DNA of 64,000 nt. Source: JAITVB01 sp031553805. Lineage in GTDB: Bacteria; Bacteroidota; Bacteroidia; Bacteroidales; Rikenellaceae. Each line of letters starts with the position of its first letter. Positions within the stretch are counted from its first letter, which is position 1. Of this stretch, positions 1 to 8,333 are shown piece by piece. Location of the stretch: the NCBI GenBank assembly GCA_031553805.1, contig JAVBLC010000007.1, positions 34,736-98,735 of the forward strand. Reading direction: 5' to 3'. The translations under genes were made by a program, and so were the position numbers. Under the pieces are notes generated by a model. It made no database searches. It was not told the origin of the DNA and saw only the letters and a list, made by a program, of their open reading frames with translations.

Positions 1-600
1 GCTTTCCCAACGCTCGCGCATCGGTTCGAGCGACATCACGTTCTCGGTCGTGTCGCTGATCTGCATCCCGTTGCGGTCGATGATCGCTACCAGGTTGTCA
101 AGTTTATAGTGACCGGCAGCCATGGCGGCTTCGTAGATCGAGCCTTCGCCCTGCTCGCCGTCGCCCATCAGGACGTAGGTTTTGTACGATTTCCCGTCCA
201 TCCGGGCGGCAATCGCCATCCCCGCCCCGATCGAGAGGCCATGGCCCAGGGCGCCGCTGTTAACTTCGATGCCGGGGACTTCGACCGTCGGGTGACCCGC
301 TAGCACCGACCCTACCTTGCCGTAGGTATCGAGCACGCTGTCTGGGAAAAATCCGGCTTTCGACAGCACACAGTACAGCCCTTCGACGCTGTGTCCTTTG
401 CTCAGGATGAAACGGTCGCGGCCCGGCATCTTGGGATGCTGAGGGTCGACGTTCATCGTATGGAAGTAAAGCGCCGAAACCATATTGAGCGACGACATCG
501 ACCCTCCGATGTGCCCTCCCTGGGCCCGGAAGATGATCTCTACCACCCGCTTGCGCGCTTCTTCGGTCTTGATCTTCAGTTCTTTGATATTGCTTGTCAT
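1..600 (-). CDS. Transketolase, N-terminal (ThDP-binding) subunit; partial at window edge
   Basis: The reverse strand opens with ATG at 598-600 and stays open for 200 codons to the window edge, so the 3' end is missing. The product is the thiamine-diphosphate-binding half of a split transketolase. Visible motifs are GGHIGGSMSSLN near residue 27, RDRFILSKGHS near 61, and the ThDP/Mg motif GDGEQGEGSIYEAAMAAGHY (about 146-165) followed by IIDRNGMQ. The enzyme moves two-carbon units in the non-oxidative pentose phosphate pathway. In split systems the C-terminal subunit gene normally follows, which here would lie beyond position 1. It starts 17 nt after the glycosidase stop, so the two are probably co-transcribed. 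Confidence 0.93.
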   Translation of the reverse strand, partial: MTSNIKELKIKTEEARKRVVEIIFRAQGGHIGGSMSSLNMVSALYFHTMNVDPQHPKMPGRDRFILSKGHSVEGLYCVLSKAGFFPDSVLDTYGKVGSVLAGHPTVEVPGIEVNSGALGHGLSIGAGMAIAARMDGKSYKTYVLMGDGEQGEGSIYEAAMAAGHYKLDNLVAIIDRNGMQISDTTENVMSLEPMRERWES

Positions 601-617
601 TACGTATGGTGTGTTTC

Positions 618-2225
618 TTATGGATTCACTTTGGTCAGCAGCAGGGCCTGGTAAGGTTTGCCCGGCAGTTTTACTTTTTTCCCGTCGGCTTCGCCGATGA
701 CGTAGCGGCCGGCCGATTTGGCAGTAAACATACCCGGCACAGCGGTGCGGGTCATCGCCCAGGTGTCGACCACTTCGATCTTGAATTGGGTGCCGTCGGC
801 CCACTGGGTCTTGGCAGGCAGGGTTACCACCCACTCCTTGGGCGTCTCGTTGCCGAAATAGATGAACACCTGGCCCGACTCACCGACAGCGGTGTTCAGG
901 TTGCGCCAGTTGTCGATCAGGTGCAGGGCGCCGGTTTCGTTTTCGATCAGGTTGCGCATATAGGCCATCCGGGCCGGGCTTTGTCCCTTGAGTTCACCGC
1001 CGCGGGCCCACCACACCACGTCGTTCGGGTCGAGGTACGTTTCGCCGTGGGTGACGTATGCGCCCACCAGCAACGCCTGCCAGCAACGGTGTACAAATTC
1101 CTCCGCCGTCAGGTTGCCCCAGCGTTGGTCGAAATTGCCTTCGTAACAGAATTCGTCATACACCACCGGCTTGCGGTAAGCGTCGCGCAGGAGCGAGGCG
1201 CGGCCGAAATCGGAGAGCATCGAAGCGCTCTGGATGCTGGCGTGGGTCGCCAGCGGGTCGTTATGATTGTAAAGGCTGTCGCCGTTGTGGATCGAGCGCA
1301 GGTGGTGATAGGGATCGTTGGCGGCCACCGTTTCGAAGAACGCTTTCCAATCGGCGGGTTTCTTCTCTTTCATGTAGTCGAATTCGTTGGCCATCGACCA
1401 CCAGATGTTGCGAAACGAGGCGAGGCGTGCGGTCAGGTATTCGAGGTAGCGGATGTCGGTCGCCCGCGTCATCCGGTCGAAGCCCCAGCGCCCGTTATCG
1501 TAGGGATGGAACAGGATCAGGTCGCACTCGATGCCCAATGCCTGAAGCTGGCCGATGCGTTTCTCGAGATGCTGGAAAAATTCGGGGTTGAATTTCGTAA
1601 AATCCCAAACGGCCGTTTCGTTCGATTCAACGAGTTCCACGCCTTCGACCTTTTTAAACGGGTAGTAGGGCGGCTCGACGGAGTTGAAAGCATAGTTTTT
1701 CGGGAAAACGCAAATACGGATTTTATTGAACGGAGCTTTCTTCAAAGTTTCGAGCGTCACATTCTCGAGCGAATCGCCTTGATGCACAAAAGCATAAACC
1801 GTCGTCCCGAACGGATAATACGCTTTCCCGTCGGCATAGGCGAAGTCAAACACACCGCGGGTTTTCACCGGGCCATGGTTTTCAGGACCGGGGCTTACGC
1901 ATTCGAAAGTACCGGTTTTGCCGTTGAGGGCGGGCATATTGCTCGTGGTCGTATAGCTCCAGCGGCCTTTTTTCTCCGGCATAAAGCGCACGCGGTAAAC
2001 GCTGCCGCCATCGTAGAATCCGTTCACAGTCATTTCTTCATCGCCGTTGGTAAACGTAGCGCGAAACGACACGTCGTTAAAGGGATTGCCGATGGGCGTT
2101 CCCCGAAGCGAAACCTCGAAACGCCCCCACTGTTCGACAGCAGGCACAGGATCCTGAGCAAACGCGCCGGAAACACAAAAGAAAATCATGCCGACACAAG
2201 CGGCCACGGACCAGAATTTTTTCAT
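618..2225 (-). CDS. Secreted DUF5060/DUF4038-type glycoside hydrolase
   Basis: The protein has 535 residues starting at MKKFWS; an upstream in-frame ATG at 2282 would put a Phe/Cys-rich stretch before a good signal peptide, so I chose 2225. The signal peptide ends near CVSGAFAQ. An N-terminal beta-sandwich (DUF5060, about residues 25-110) is followed by a TIM-barrel (DUF4038). Probable catalytic carboxylates are the Glu in WWSMANEFDYM and the Glu in VVYDEFCYEGNF, so the active site looks intact. It probably acts on a plant or host glycan outside the cytoplasm; the substrate cannot be told. It lies between a DeoR regulator and a transketolase subunit, which suggests a carbohydrate-utilisation unit. 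Confidence 0.85.
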   Translation of the reverse strand: MKKFWSVAACVGMIFFCVSGAFAQDPVPAVEQWGRFEVSLRGTPIGNPFNDVSFRATFTNGDEEMTVNGFYDGGSVYRVRFMPEKKGRWSYTTTSNMPALNGKTGTFECVSPGPENHGPVKTRGVFDFAYADGKAYYPFGTTVYAFVHQGDSLENVTLETLKKAPFNKIRICVFPKNYAFNSVEPPYYPFKKVEGVELVESNETAVWDFTKFNPEFFQHLEKRIGQLQALGIECDLILFHPYDNGRWGFDRMTRATDIRYLEYLTARLASFRNIWWSMANEFDYMKEKKPADWKAFFETVAANDPYHHLRSIHNGDSLYNHNDPLATHASIQSASMLSDFGRASLLRDAYRKPVVYDEFCYEGNFDQRWGNLTAEEFVHRCWQALLVGAYVTHGETYLDPNDVVWWARGGELKGQSPARMAYMRNLIENETGALHLIDNWRNLNTAVGESGQVFIYFGNETPKEWVVTLPAKTQWADGTQFKIEVVDTWAMTRTAVPGMFTAKSAGRYVIGEADGKKVKLPGKPYQALLLTKVNP

Positions 2226-2354
2226 TTTCAGGTTAAGTTTCGTGCTACAAATGTAAAAAAACAAAACCGAAAAGCAAAACAAAAGAAAGACCTTTCTGCA
2301 AAGAGAAAGGCGGAAGAACCTCCTCCGCCTTCTGTCCGATCCCGAACTGCCGGA

Positions 2355-3128
2355 TTATTCGGCAATCTCTGCAATTATATATTTGATCTCGTATTCGTCG
2401 AGCAAGGCCTTGTTCTCCTCGGTGATGTACGAATCGGTGATCATCAGGTTGACCAGCGACAGGGCGCCCAGGCTGGCAAACGAGTTCATCCCGATCTTCG
2501 ACGAGTCGGCCACCAGGTAGACTTCGTTGGCCGAGTCGATCATCGCCCGTTTCACGACGATATCACTGATGCTCGGGTAGGTAAGCCCCGACTTGAGGGC
2601 GATCCCGGCCGTAGCCAGAAACAGTTTATCGACATGAATGTTGTTGAAAAAATCGGCTGCCTTCTGCCCCGTGAGCGAGAGGGTGGGGGCCTTGAATTCG
2701 CCGCCGGTCACCACCAGGTTGATCCCCGGATCGGCACCCAGGATCAGAGCGATATTAAGGGCGTTGGTGATGACGGTCAGATTTTTGTAGCCCGAGATCA
2801 GTTTCGCGATTTCGGTCGTGGTCGACCCCGAGTCGAGGATGATCGTATCACCGTCCGAGATGAGCGAGAGCGCCTTTTTGGCGATCGCCACCTTTTCGGG
2901 CATATGGGTCTGGTTTTGCAGCGCGATGTTCTTGACGTGGGTGCCGATGTTTTTCAAAAAAGCCCCTCCGTGTTCGCGTTCGATGAACCCCTCTTTCTCG
3001 AGGCGTTCGAGATCCTGGCGGATAGTCACTTCGGTCACCTTGAAAATTTTGCTCAGCGACAGCACTTTAGCATGGCCGTCTTCCCTGATCAATTCCAGTA
3101 TCTTCTCACGTCTTTGGTTAGGTAACAT
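2355..3128 (-). CDS. DeoR/GlpR-family sugar-responsive transcriptional regulator
   Basis: A 257-residue protein with an N-terminal winged helix-turn-helix (about 5-60; RREKILELIREDGH and VTIRQDLERLEKEGFIEREH) and a C-terminal DeoR sensor domain of the sugar-phosphate isomerase fold (DGDTIILDSGSTTTEIAK, VVTGGEF). Regulators of this family usually repress nearby sugar catabolic genes until a phosphorylated sugar binds. It is the first gene of the minus-strand group that continues with the secreted glycosidase and the transketolase subunit, 129 nt upstream of the former, so those genes are its likely targets. No clear operator was identified. Confidence 0.9.
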   Translation of the reverse strand: MLPNQRREKILELIREDGHAKVLSLSKIFKVTEVTIRQDLERLEKEGFIEREHGGAFLKNIGTHVKNIALQNQTHMPEKVAIAKKALSLISDGDTIILDSGSTTTEIAKLISGYKNLTVITNALNIALILGADPGINLVVTGGEFKAPTLSLTGQKAADFFNNIHVDKLFLATAGIALKSGLTYPSISDIVVKRAMIDSANEVYLVADSSKIGMNSFASLGALSLVNLMITDSYITEENKALLDEYEIKYIIAEIAE

Positions 3129-3210
3129 TGCTTCGTTTTATCTAAGTGGGTTATTTTCTTCCGATAAAATTATACAAATTTAAACTATTTTCTTCTAAAT
3201 TATGCCTTTA

Positions 3211-3356
3211 TTTTTGTTAATGTCCAAACAGACCGCAAATAAATTTCTTCACTTTCGCGCTAAAGCTGGCAGTATGGCATTTACACAAGGCCTTTAGGGC
3301 TTCCGTCAGGGGCGGACTTGTACCCGAAGACAGGTCGTTTCGATTCTTTTCGTTTT
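3211..3356 (+). ncRNA. Candidate small structured RNA between the DeoR gene and rnhA
   Basis: This 247-bp gap between two minus-strand genes holds a plus-strand arrangement that looks like a small transcription unit. TTTG at 3213-3216 and TAAATTTC at 3240-3247 resemble Bacteroidota -33/-7 elements, although the 23-nt spacing is a little long. A 7-bp stem GACTTGT/ACAGGTC (3315-3321 with 3330-3336, one G-T wobble) pairs fully only on the plus strand and is followed by a T-rich run to 3356. I do not recognise an RNA family; SRP RNA, tmRNA and RNase P signatures are absent. It may simply be a structured intergenic region. Confidence 0.25.
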
Positions 3357-3375
3357 ACCGCAAACGGAGGCCGGA

Positions 3376-3870
3376 TTACTCCTCGTCCGAAAAAATAGCC
3401 GGATCGCTTTTCAGGCTGTCGAGATAGCCGTGGTCATCGAGCAGTTTCCCGGAATTGGCGGCGGCGACGGCCAGGCGGTCGCAGCGTTCGTTTTCAGGAA
3501 TTTCGGCGTGGCCCTTGACCCACACCAGACGGATCTGGTGGCGGGCCGCGACGGTCAGGTAACGTTGCCACAGGTCGGCGTTTTTCTTGCCCTTGAAGCC
3601 GGTTTTGACCCAGTTCCGAAGCCATCCCTTTTCGATCGAGTCGACGACGTATTTTGAATCCGAGAAGATCGTCACGTTACATCCCTCGAATTTCAAGGCC
3701 TCCAGACCGGAAATCACCGCCAGCAACTCCATCCGGTTGTTGGTCGTCAGGGTATACCCCTGCGACAGCTCTTTCCGGAATTTTCCGGAGAGCAGCACCA
3801 CGCCGTATCCGCCTTTTCCGGGATTGCCGAGGGCCGAGCCGTCGGTGTATATCGCTACGTTGTGTGCCAT
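3376..3870 (-). CDS. rnhA: Ribonuclease HI
   Basis: A 164-residue enzyme that cuts the RNA strand of RNA-DNA hybrids and helps remove Okazaki primers and R-loops. The four acidic active-site residues are visible: Asp in YTDGSALGNPG, Glu in NNRMELLAVI, Asp in FSDSKYVV and Asp in ERCDRLAV; the conserved His is in GHAEIPENE. The start at MAHNVAIYTDG (3868-3870) was preferred over an in-frame ATG seven codons upstream because the latter overlaps polA. The chosen ATG lies 2 nt after the polA stop, so the two primer-processing enzymes are probably translated from one message. Confidence 0.95.
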   Translation of the reverse strand: MAHNVAIYTDGSALGNPGKGGYGVVLLSGKFRKELSQGYTLTTNNRMELLAVISGLEALKFEGCNVTIFSDSKYVVDSIEKGWLRNWVKTGFKGKKNADLWQRYLTVAARHQIRLVWVKGHAEIPENERCDRLAVAAANSGKLLDDHGYLDSLKSDPAIFSDEE

Positions 3871-3872
3871 CT

Positions 3873-6767
3873 TTAGTGTGCGTCTAACCAATTATCACCC
3901 ACCCCGCAATCAACCAGCAGCGGAACGGCCAGCTTGGCGGCGCGTTCCATGGCGTCGACCGTGAGTTTCTTGACCGTATCGAGTTCGTTTTCAAAGACAT
4001 TGAGCACAAGTTCATCATGCACCTGCAGGATGATTTTCGAACGCAGTTTTTCGTCTTCGAGCCGTTGATGGAGGTGGATCATCGCAAGTTTGATGATGTC
4101 GGCCGCGCCACCCTGGATCGGGGCGTTGATCGCGTTTCGCTGGGCCAGGCCGCGCACGGTGGCGTTAGCCGAACGCAGGTCGGGCAGCCAGCGTTTGCGG
4201 CCGAAAAGCGTTTCGACGTAGCCCCGGTCGGTGGCCGAGAGGATACTTTGGTCGATATAGCGCTGCACACCGGGATAAGTCGAAAAGTAGCCTTCGATGA
4301 TCTCCTGCGCCTCCTTGCGCGGGATCGTCAGGCGCTGGGCCAGGCCGAAAGCCGAGATGCCGTAGATGATCCCGAAGTTGGCCGTCTTGGCCCGGCGGCG
4401 TTGCTCGCGGGTGACCTCCTCGACCGGCACGTGGAACAGGCGGGCCGCCGTCGCGGCGTGAATATCTTTTCCCGCCAAAAAGTCTTCGATCATCGCCGGA
4501 TCGCCGCTCAGGTGGGCCATCAGGCGCAGCTCGACCTGGCTGTAGTCGGCCGAAAGCAGCACACACCCCGCTTCGGACGGAATGAACGCTTTTCGCAATT
4601 GCCGCCCCCGCTCGTCGCGGATCGGAATGTTTTGCAGATTCGGGTTGTTCGAACTCAGGCGGCCCGTAGAAGCCACTGCCTGGTTAAATGATGTATGGAT
4701 TTTTCCCGTCACCGGATTGACCAGTTCGGGCAGCGCTTCGATGTAAGTCGAAAGCAGCTTTTTCAGCCCGCGGTATTCAAGGATCAGGTGGATGACCGGA
4801 TGGCGGTCCGAGAGGCTTTGGAGGTATTCCTCGTCGGTGCGGTATTGCTTGGTTTTGGTGCGCTTGGCCGCCGGGTCGATCTTTAGCTGTTCGAACAGCA
4901 CCTCGCCCAACTGTTTGGCCGAATTGACGTTGAGCGTCGGGTTGCCGGCTATTTTCCGGATCTCGTCCTCCATCGCCACCAGGTCGGCCGACAGTTCCTT
5001 GCCATAACTCTTCAGGCTGTCGACATCAATCTTCACCCCTTGCCATTCCATGTCTTCGAGCACGGCGATCAGTGGTTCTTCGATCGTTTTATATAGGTGT
5101 GCCACCTTGCGTTCTTCGAGCAGTGGCAACAACTTGTTATACAGGCGCAGGGTGACGTCGGCGTCCTCGGCCGCATATTCCGACACTTTTTCGACGGGGA
5201 TCATGTCCATCGTCAACTGACGCGAACCCTTTCCGATCAGCTCGTCAATCGGCACCGGATCGTACTCTAAATAACGCTTTGCCAAAAAATCCATGCCGTG
5301 GCGGGTGTCGGGGTCGACGAGGTAGTGCATCAGCATCGTATCCCACACAAAACCCTGGACGTTAATTCCGTAGGCCCGCAACATCGCCCGGTCGAACTTT
5401 TCGTTCTGGGCCACTTTTTCGATGGAGCTCGATTCGAAAGCCGGTTTAAATAAGGCAAGAATACGCCCTGCCGCGTCGCGATCGGCAGGCAGGGGAATGT
5501 AATAGGCCTCGAATTCCTCGACGGCCACCGAAAAACCTACCAGCCGGTCAGTAAACGGATCGAAGCCCGTGGTTTCGGTGTCAAAGCAGAACCGCTCGGC
5601 ACGGGACAGTTTTTCGGCCAACGCTTTCAGATCGGCTTCGGCGGTGACGGTATAATAGGTATGCGGAACGGTACGGATCGTTTCGTAGATGCCCGATTCG
5701 GGACTCCACGTTTCGCCCGGGGCGGGAGCTCCGCCGCCGAACAGGTCGCCCTGCTGCGGGCCGGCGGAGACCGGTGGGGCGGTGGCTTTTACAGGAACAG
5801 GCTTTGTGGCAGAAACGGCAGCCGAAGTAGCGTTGAACAGGTCAGCCGGGCCAGCGGAGTGTGTTCCGGCTGTGGACTGCGCCGTAGCGATCGGGCCGTG
5901 CAACGCCTCCAACTCACGGACAAACAGCGAAAAATTCAGCTCTTCGTAGATCGATTTCAGCGCCGGCAGGTCAGGCGTTTCCATCACCAGTTTCTCGGGT
6001 TCGAACTCGACCGGGGCATCCAGTTCGATGGTCGCCAGCTTTTTCGACAGGGCGATCTGTTCGGCGTGGGCGGCGATGTTTTCGCCCGTTTTGCCCTTGA
6101 TCTCCCCGGCGTGGGCGATGATATTCTCGACCGGGCCCCATTGGCACACCAACTTGACGGCTCCCTTTTCGCCGATGCCCGGCACGCCGGGAATGTTGTC
6201 CGACGAATCGCCCCACAGGGCCAGGATGTCGATCACCAGCTTGGGGTCGTCGATGCCGTATTGTTCGTGAATGCCGTCCGTTCCCACGATCTCGACGCCG
6301 TTGTCGCCTTTGGCGGGCTTATAGATATAGACACAGGGCTGCACCAGTTGGCCAAAGTCCTTGTCGGGGGTCACCATATAGACCTCGAAATCATGGCAGG
6401 CGGCCTTGGCCGAAAGCGTACCGATCACGTCGTCGGCCTCGTAGCCGGGCACCTCGAGGATCGGGATGCGCATTGCTTCGAGGATGCGTTTGATATAGGG
6501 CACCGATTGTTTGATCTCCTCGGGCGTTTCGCTCCGGTTAGCCTTATACTGTTCGTAAAGCTGGTGCCGGAAGTTGCCTCCCGGCGGATCGAACGCCACC
6601 CCGAGGTAATGGGGGCTTTCGCGTTTGAGTATCTCATGCAGGAAACGCACGAAACCGAAGACGGCCGAAGTGTTCACCCCCTCGCGGTTGCGCATCGGGC
6701 GGCCGATAAAGGCGTAGTACGACCGGAAAATCAACGCATAGGCGTCTATCAGAAAGAGTTTTTTCAT
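3873..6767 (-). CDS. polA: DNA polymerase I
   Basis: A 964-residue, three-domain polymerase used in Okazaki fragment maturation and repair. Residues 1-290 form the 5'-3' exonuclease (MKKLFLIDAYALIFRSYYAF, YEADDVIGTL). A Pro/Ala/Gly-rich linker of about 60 residues follows (to about 370). The 3'-5' exonuclease then has an intact motif FDTETTGFDP and VAQNEKFDRAM, so proofreading is expected. The polymerase part carries DYSQVELRLMAHLSGD (motif A), RRRAKTANFGIIYG (motif B) and QVHDELVLN (motif C). I chose the ATG at 6767; the open frame extends 48 codons upstream but overlaps queD and is low-complexity. It follows queD by 11 nt and precedes rnhA by 2 nt. Confidence 0.97.
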   Translation of the reverse strand: MKKLFLIDAYALIFRSYYAFIGRPMRNREGVNTSAVFGFVRFLHEILKRESPHYLGVAFDPPGGNFRHQLYEQYKANRSETPEEIKQSVPYIKRILEAMRIPILEVPGYEADDVIGTLSAKAACHDFEVYMVTPDKDFGQLVQPCVYIYKPAKGDNGVEIVGTDGIHEQYGIDDPKLVIDILALWGDSSDNIPGVPGIGEKGAVKLVCQWGPVENIIAHAGEIKGKTGENIAAHAEQIALSKKLATIELDAPVEFEPEKLVMETPDLPALKSIYEELNFSLFVRELEALHGPIATAQSTAGTHSAGPADLFNATSAAVSATKPVPVKATAPPVSAGPQQGDLFGGGAPAPGETWSPESGIYETIRTVPHTYYTVTAEADLKALAEKLSRAERFCFDTETTGFDPFTDRLVGFSVAVEEFEAYYIPLPADRDAAGRILALFKPAFESSSIEKVAQNEKFDRAMLRAYGINVQGFVWDTMLMHYLVDPDTRHGMDFLAKRYLEYDPVPIDELIGKGSRQLTMDMIPVEKVSEYAAEDADVTLRLYNKLLPLLEERKVAHLYKTIEEPLIAVLEDMEWQGVKIDVDSLKSYGKELSADLVAMEDEIRKIAGNPTLNVNSAKQLGEVLFEQLKIDPAAKRTKTKQYRTDEEYLQSLSDRHPVIHLILEYRGLKKLLSTYIEALPELVNPVTGKIHTSFNQAVASTGRLSSNNPNLQNIPIRDERGRQLRKAFIPSEAGCVLLSADYSQVELRLMAHLSGDPAMIEDFLAGKDIHAATAARLFHVPVEEVTREQRRRAKTANFGIIYGISAFGLAQRLTIPRKEAQEIIEGYFSTYPGVQRYIDQSILSATDRGYVETLFGRKRWLPDLRSANATVRGLAQRNAINAPIQGGAADIIKLAMIHLHQRLEDEKLRSKIILQVHDELVLNVFENELDTVKKLTVDAMERAAKLAVPLLVDCGVGDNWLDAH

Positions 6768-6778
6768 CGCAGGCGGGA

Positions 6779-7231
6779 TCAGGGGTTGTCGTCGGCAAAC
6801 CACTCGGCAAACGAAGTGGCCGTCTCGTGGAGGCGCAGGCTGTGGAGCCGCACCCCGGAGGGCAATTCGGCCCGAATAAGTTCGGCAAAGCGGGCGATCA
6901 TGTTTTCGCACGTCGGCTGGTAATCGACCGCCTCGACCTTGCCGAAACGGGCGGCGATGCGGTCCAGCAGGTCAGCGTTGTCGGCCGTGCGGCGCATCAT
7001 GAAAGCATGGTCGTAACGGTCGACCACGGCGCGGTTCACGATCCGTTTCAGGTCGCCGAAATCCATCACCATCCCGTGCTTCGGGTTTTCCGGATCGTCG
7101 ATCGGCGCACCCGCGACAGTGACGAAAAATTTATAGGAGTGCCCGTGGATGTGGCGGCACGCGCCGTCATATCCCTCCAGGGCGTGGGACATTTCGAAAG
7201 AGAACTCTTTGGTGAGGCGAATGAGGGCCAT
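6779..7231 (-). CDS. queD: 6-pyruvoyl-tetrahydropterin synthase-like, 6-carboxytetrahydropterin synthase
   Basis: A 150-residue T-fold enzyme of queuosine biosynthesis that converts dihydroneopterin triphosphate to 6-carboxytetrahydropterin. The catalytic Cys and two zinc histidines lie in CRHIHGHSYKF (residues 26-36), the third His is in FEMSHALEG, and VMDFGDLKRIV and PTCENMIARFA match the family. It is the first gene of the queD-polA-rnhA run. A -7 box TATCTTTG lies at 7253-7260 on the minus strand, preceded by a perfect 13-bp inverted repeat that could be an operator. Confidence 0.93.
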   Translation of the reverse strand: MALIRLTKEFSFEMSHALEGYDGACRHIHGHSYKFFVTVAGAPIDDPENPKHGMVMDFGDLKRIVNRAVVDRYDHAFMMRRTADNADLLDRIAARFGKVEAVDYQPTCENMIARFAELIRAELPSGVRLHSLRLHETATSFAEWFADDNP

Positions 7232-7252
7232 TTTTGCCGGTTTTTTATCTTA

Positions 7253-7300
7253 CAAAGATACGGAAAGCCGAAAGGCAAACCAAGCAAGCTTGGTTTGCCT
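7253..7300 (-). promoter_or_regulatory. queD promoter with an overlapping 13-bp inverted repeat
   Basis: On the minus strand TATCTTTG (7253-7260) is an exact TAnnTTTG box. Upstream, AGGCAAACCAAGC (7273-7285) and GCTTGGTTTGCCT (7288-7300) form a perfect 13-bp inverted repeat with a 2-bp centre. It covers the expected -33 region; a TTGG lies 19 nt from the -7 box. The position suits an operator or a cruciform, but no regulator is identified. Confidence 0.55.
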
Positions 7301-7367
7301 GAGGCGCATCCTATATTCTGCAAATTTAAGAAATAATCCCTCGTCGCCAAGATCGGTTTGCGTTTTA

Positions 7368-7399
7368 TTTCGTTATTCCGCCGAAGTTCGTTATTTTTG
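7368..7399 (+). promoter_or_regulatory. era promoter
   Basis: TTTC at 7368-7371 is followed after 20 nt by TATTTTTG (7392-7399), an exact TAnnTTTG -7 box. The era ATG lies 19 nt downstream of the box, giving a very short leader. Confidence 0.6.
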
Positions 7400-7418
7400 C
7401 GGGGAAACGAAACGGATT

Positions 7419-8297
7419 ATGCATAGATCAGGATTTGTCAACATCATCGGAAACCCCAACGTCGGGAAATCGACCCTGATGAACGCCCTGGTGGGCGAAC
7501 GCCTGTCGATCATCACCTCGAAAGCCCAAACCACGCGCCACCGCATCATGGGCATCGTCAACGGCGAGGATTTTCAGATCGTCTACTCGGATACGCCCGG
7601 GGTACTGACTCCCAACTATAAACTGCAGGAGTCGATGATGCGCTTCGTCACCGGTGCGCTCAAGGATGCCGATGTGCTGGTCTACGTCACCGACACCGTC
7701 GAGCAGATGGACAAGCACGCCGACTTCCTCGAAAAGGTGCGGCTGAGCGCGATTCCGACGATCGCCGTGATCAACAAGATCGACCTGACCACGCCCGAGC
7801 GCCTGGAAGCACAGGTCGACCTGGTTCAAAAGATGCTGCCCGAGGCGAAAGTCGTCCCGACGTCGGCCACCAACCTGTTCAACATCGGCGGGCTGTTCGA
7901 CCTGATCCTCTCAATGCTGCCCCAGGGCGAACCTTATTACCCGAAGGATGCGCTCACCGACCGCACGATGCGCTTTTTCACCTCGGAGATCATCCGCGAA
8001 AAGGTATTTTTGACCTACGACAAAGAGATCCCGTACAGCATCGAGATCGTCGTGGATGAATACAAGGAAGAGCCGACGATCGACCGCGTTTCGTGTACGA
8101 TCTACGTCGCACGCGATTCGCAGAAAGGGATCGTGATCGGCCACAAGGGCGCGATGCTCAAACGCGTTGGCACCCTGGCCCGCGAAGAACTTGAAGCCTT
8201 TTTGGGAAAGAAGGTCTTTTTGCAGCTTCACGTCAAGGTCGACGAGGGCTGGCGCGACAGCCAGCGGGCGCTGAAACACTTCGGATACATCGAATAA
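7419..8297 (+). CDS. era: GTPase Era, ribosome maturation factor
   Basis: A 292-residue essential GTPase that binds the 3' end of 16S rRNA and assists 30S assembly. The G domain shows the P loop GNPNVGKST (residues 11-19), a switch Thr in QTTRH, DTPG, and NKID for guanine recognition. The C-terminal KH domain is marked by VIGHKGAMLKRVGT followed by the usual LQLHVKVDEGWR ending. The open frame extends further upstream, but the ATG at 7419 directly precedes the conserved HRSGFVNIIG and follows a good promoter. It is probably monocistronic. Confidence 0.97.
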   Translation: MHRSGFVNIIGNPNVGKSTLMNALVGERLSIITSKAQTTRHRIMGIVNGEDFQIVYSDTPGVLTPNYKLQESMMRFVTGALKDADVLVYVTDTVEQMDKHADFLEKVRLSAIPTIAVINKIDLTTPERLEAQVDLVQKMLPEAKVVPTSATNLFNIGGLFDLILSMLPQGEPYYPKDALTDRTMRFFTSEIIREKVFLTYDKEIPYSIEIVVDEYKEEPTIDRVSCTIYVARDSQKGIVIGHKGAMLKRVGTLAREELEAFLGKKVFLQLHVKVDEGWRDSQRALKHFGYIE

Positions 8298-8333
8298 CGG
8301 ACACATCCCGCTGGGAATAAATGAGATAAGATT

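Noticed and set aside
594..3125. Long plus-strand open frame of 843 codons
   Set aside because: It is antisense to the glycosidase and DeoR genes, which carry clear domains and motifs; the frame has no recognisable family features and reflects GC-rich codon structure.
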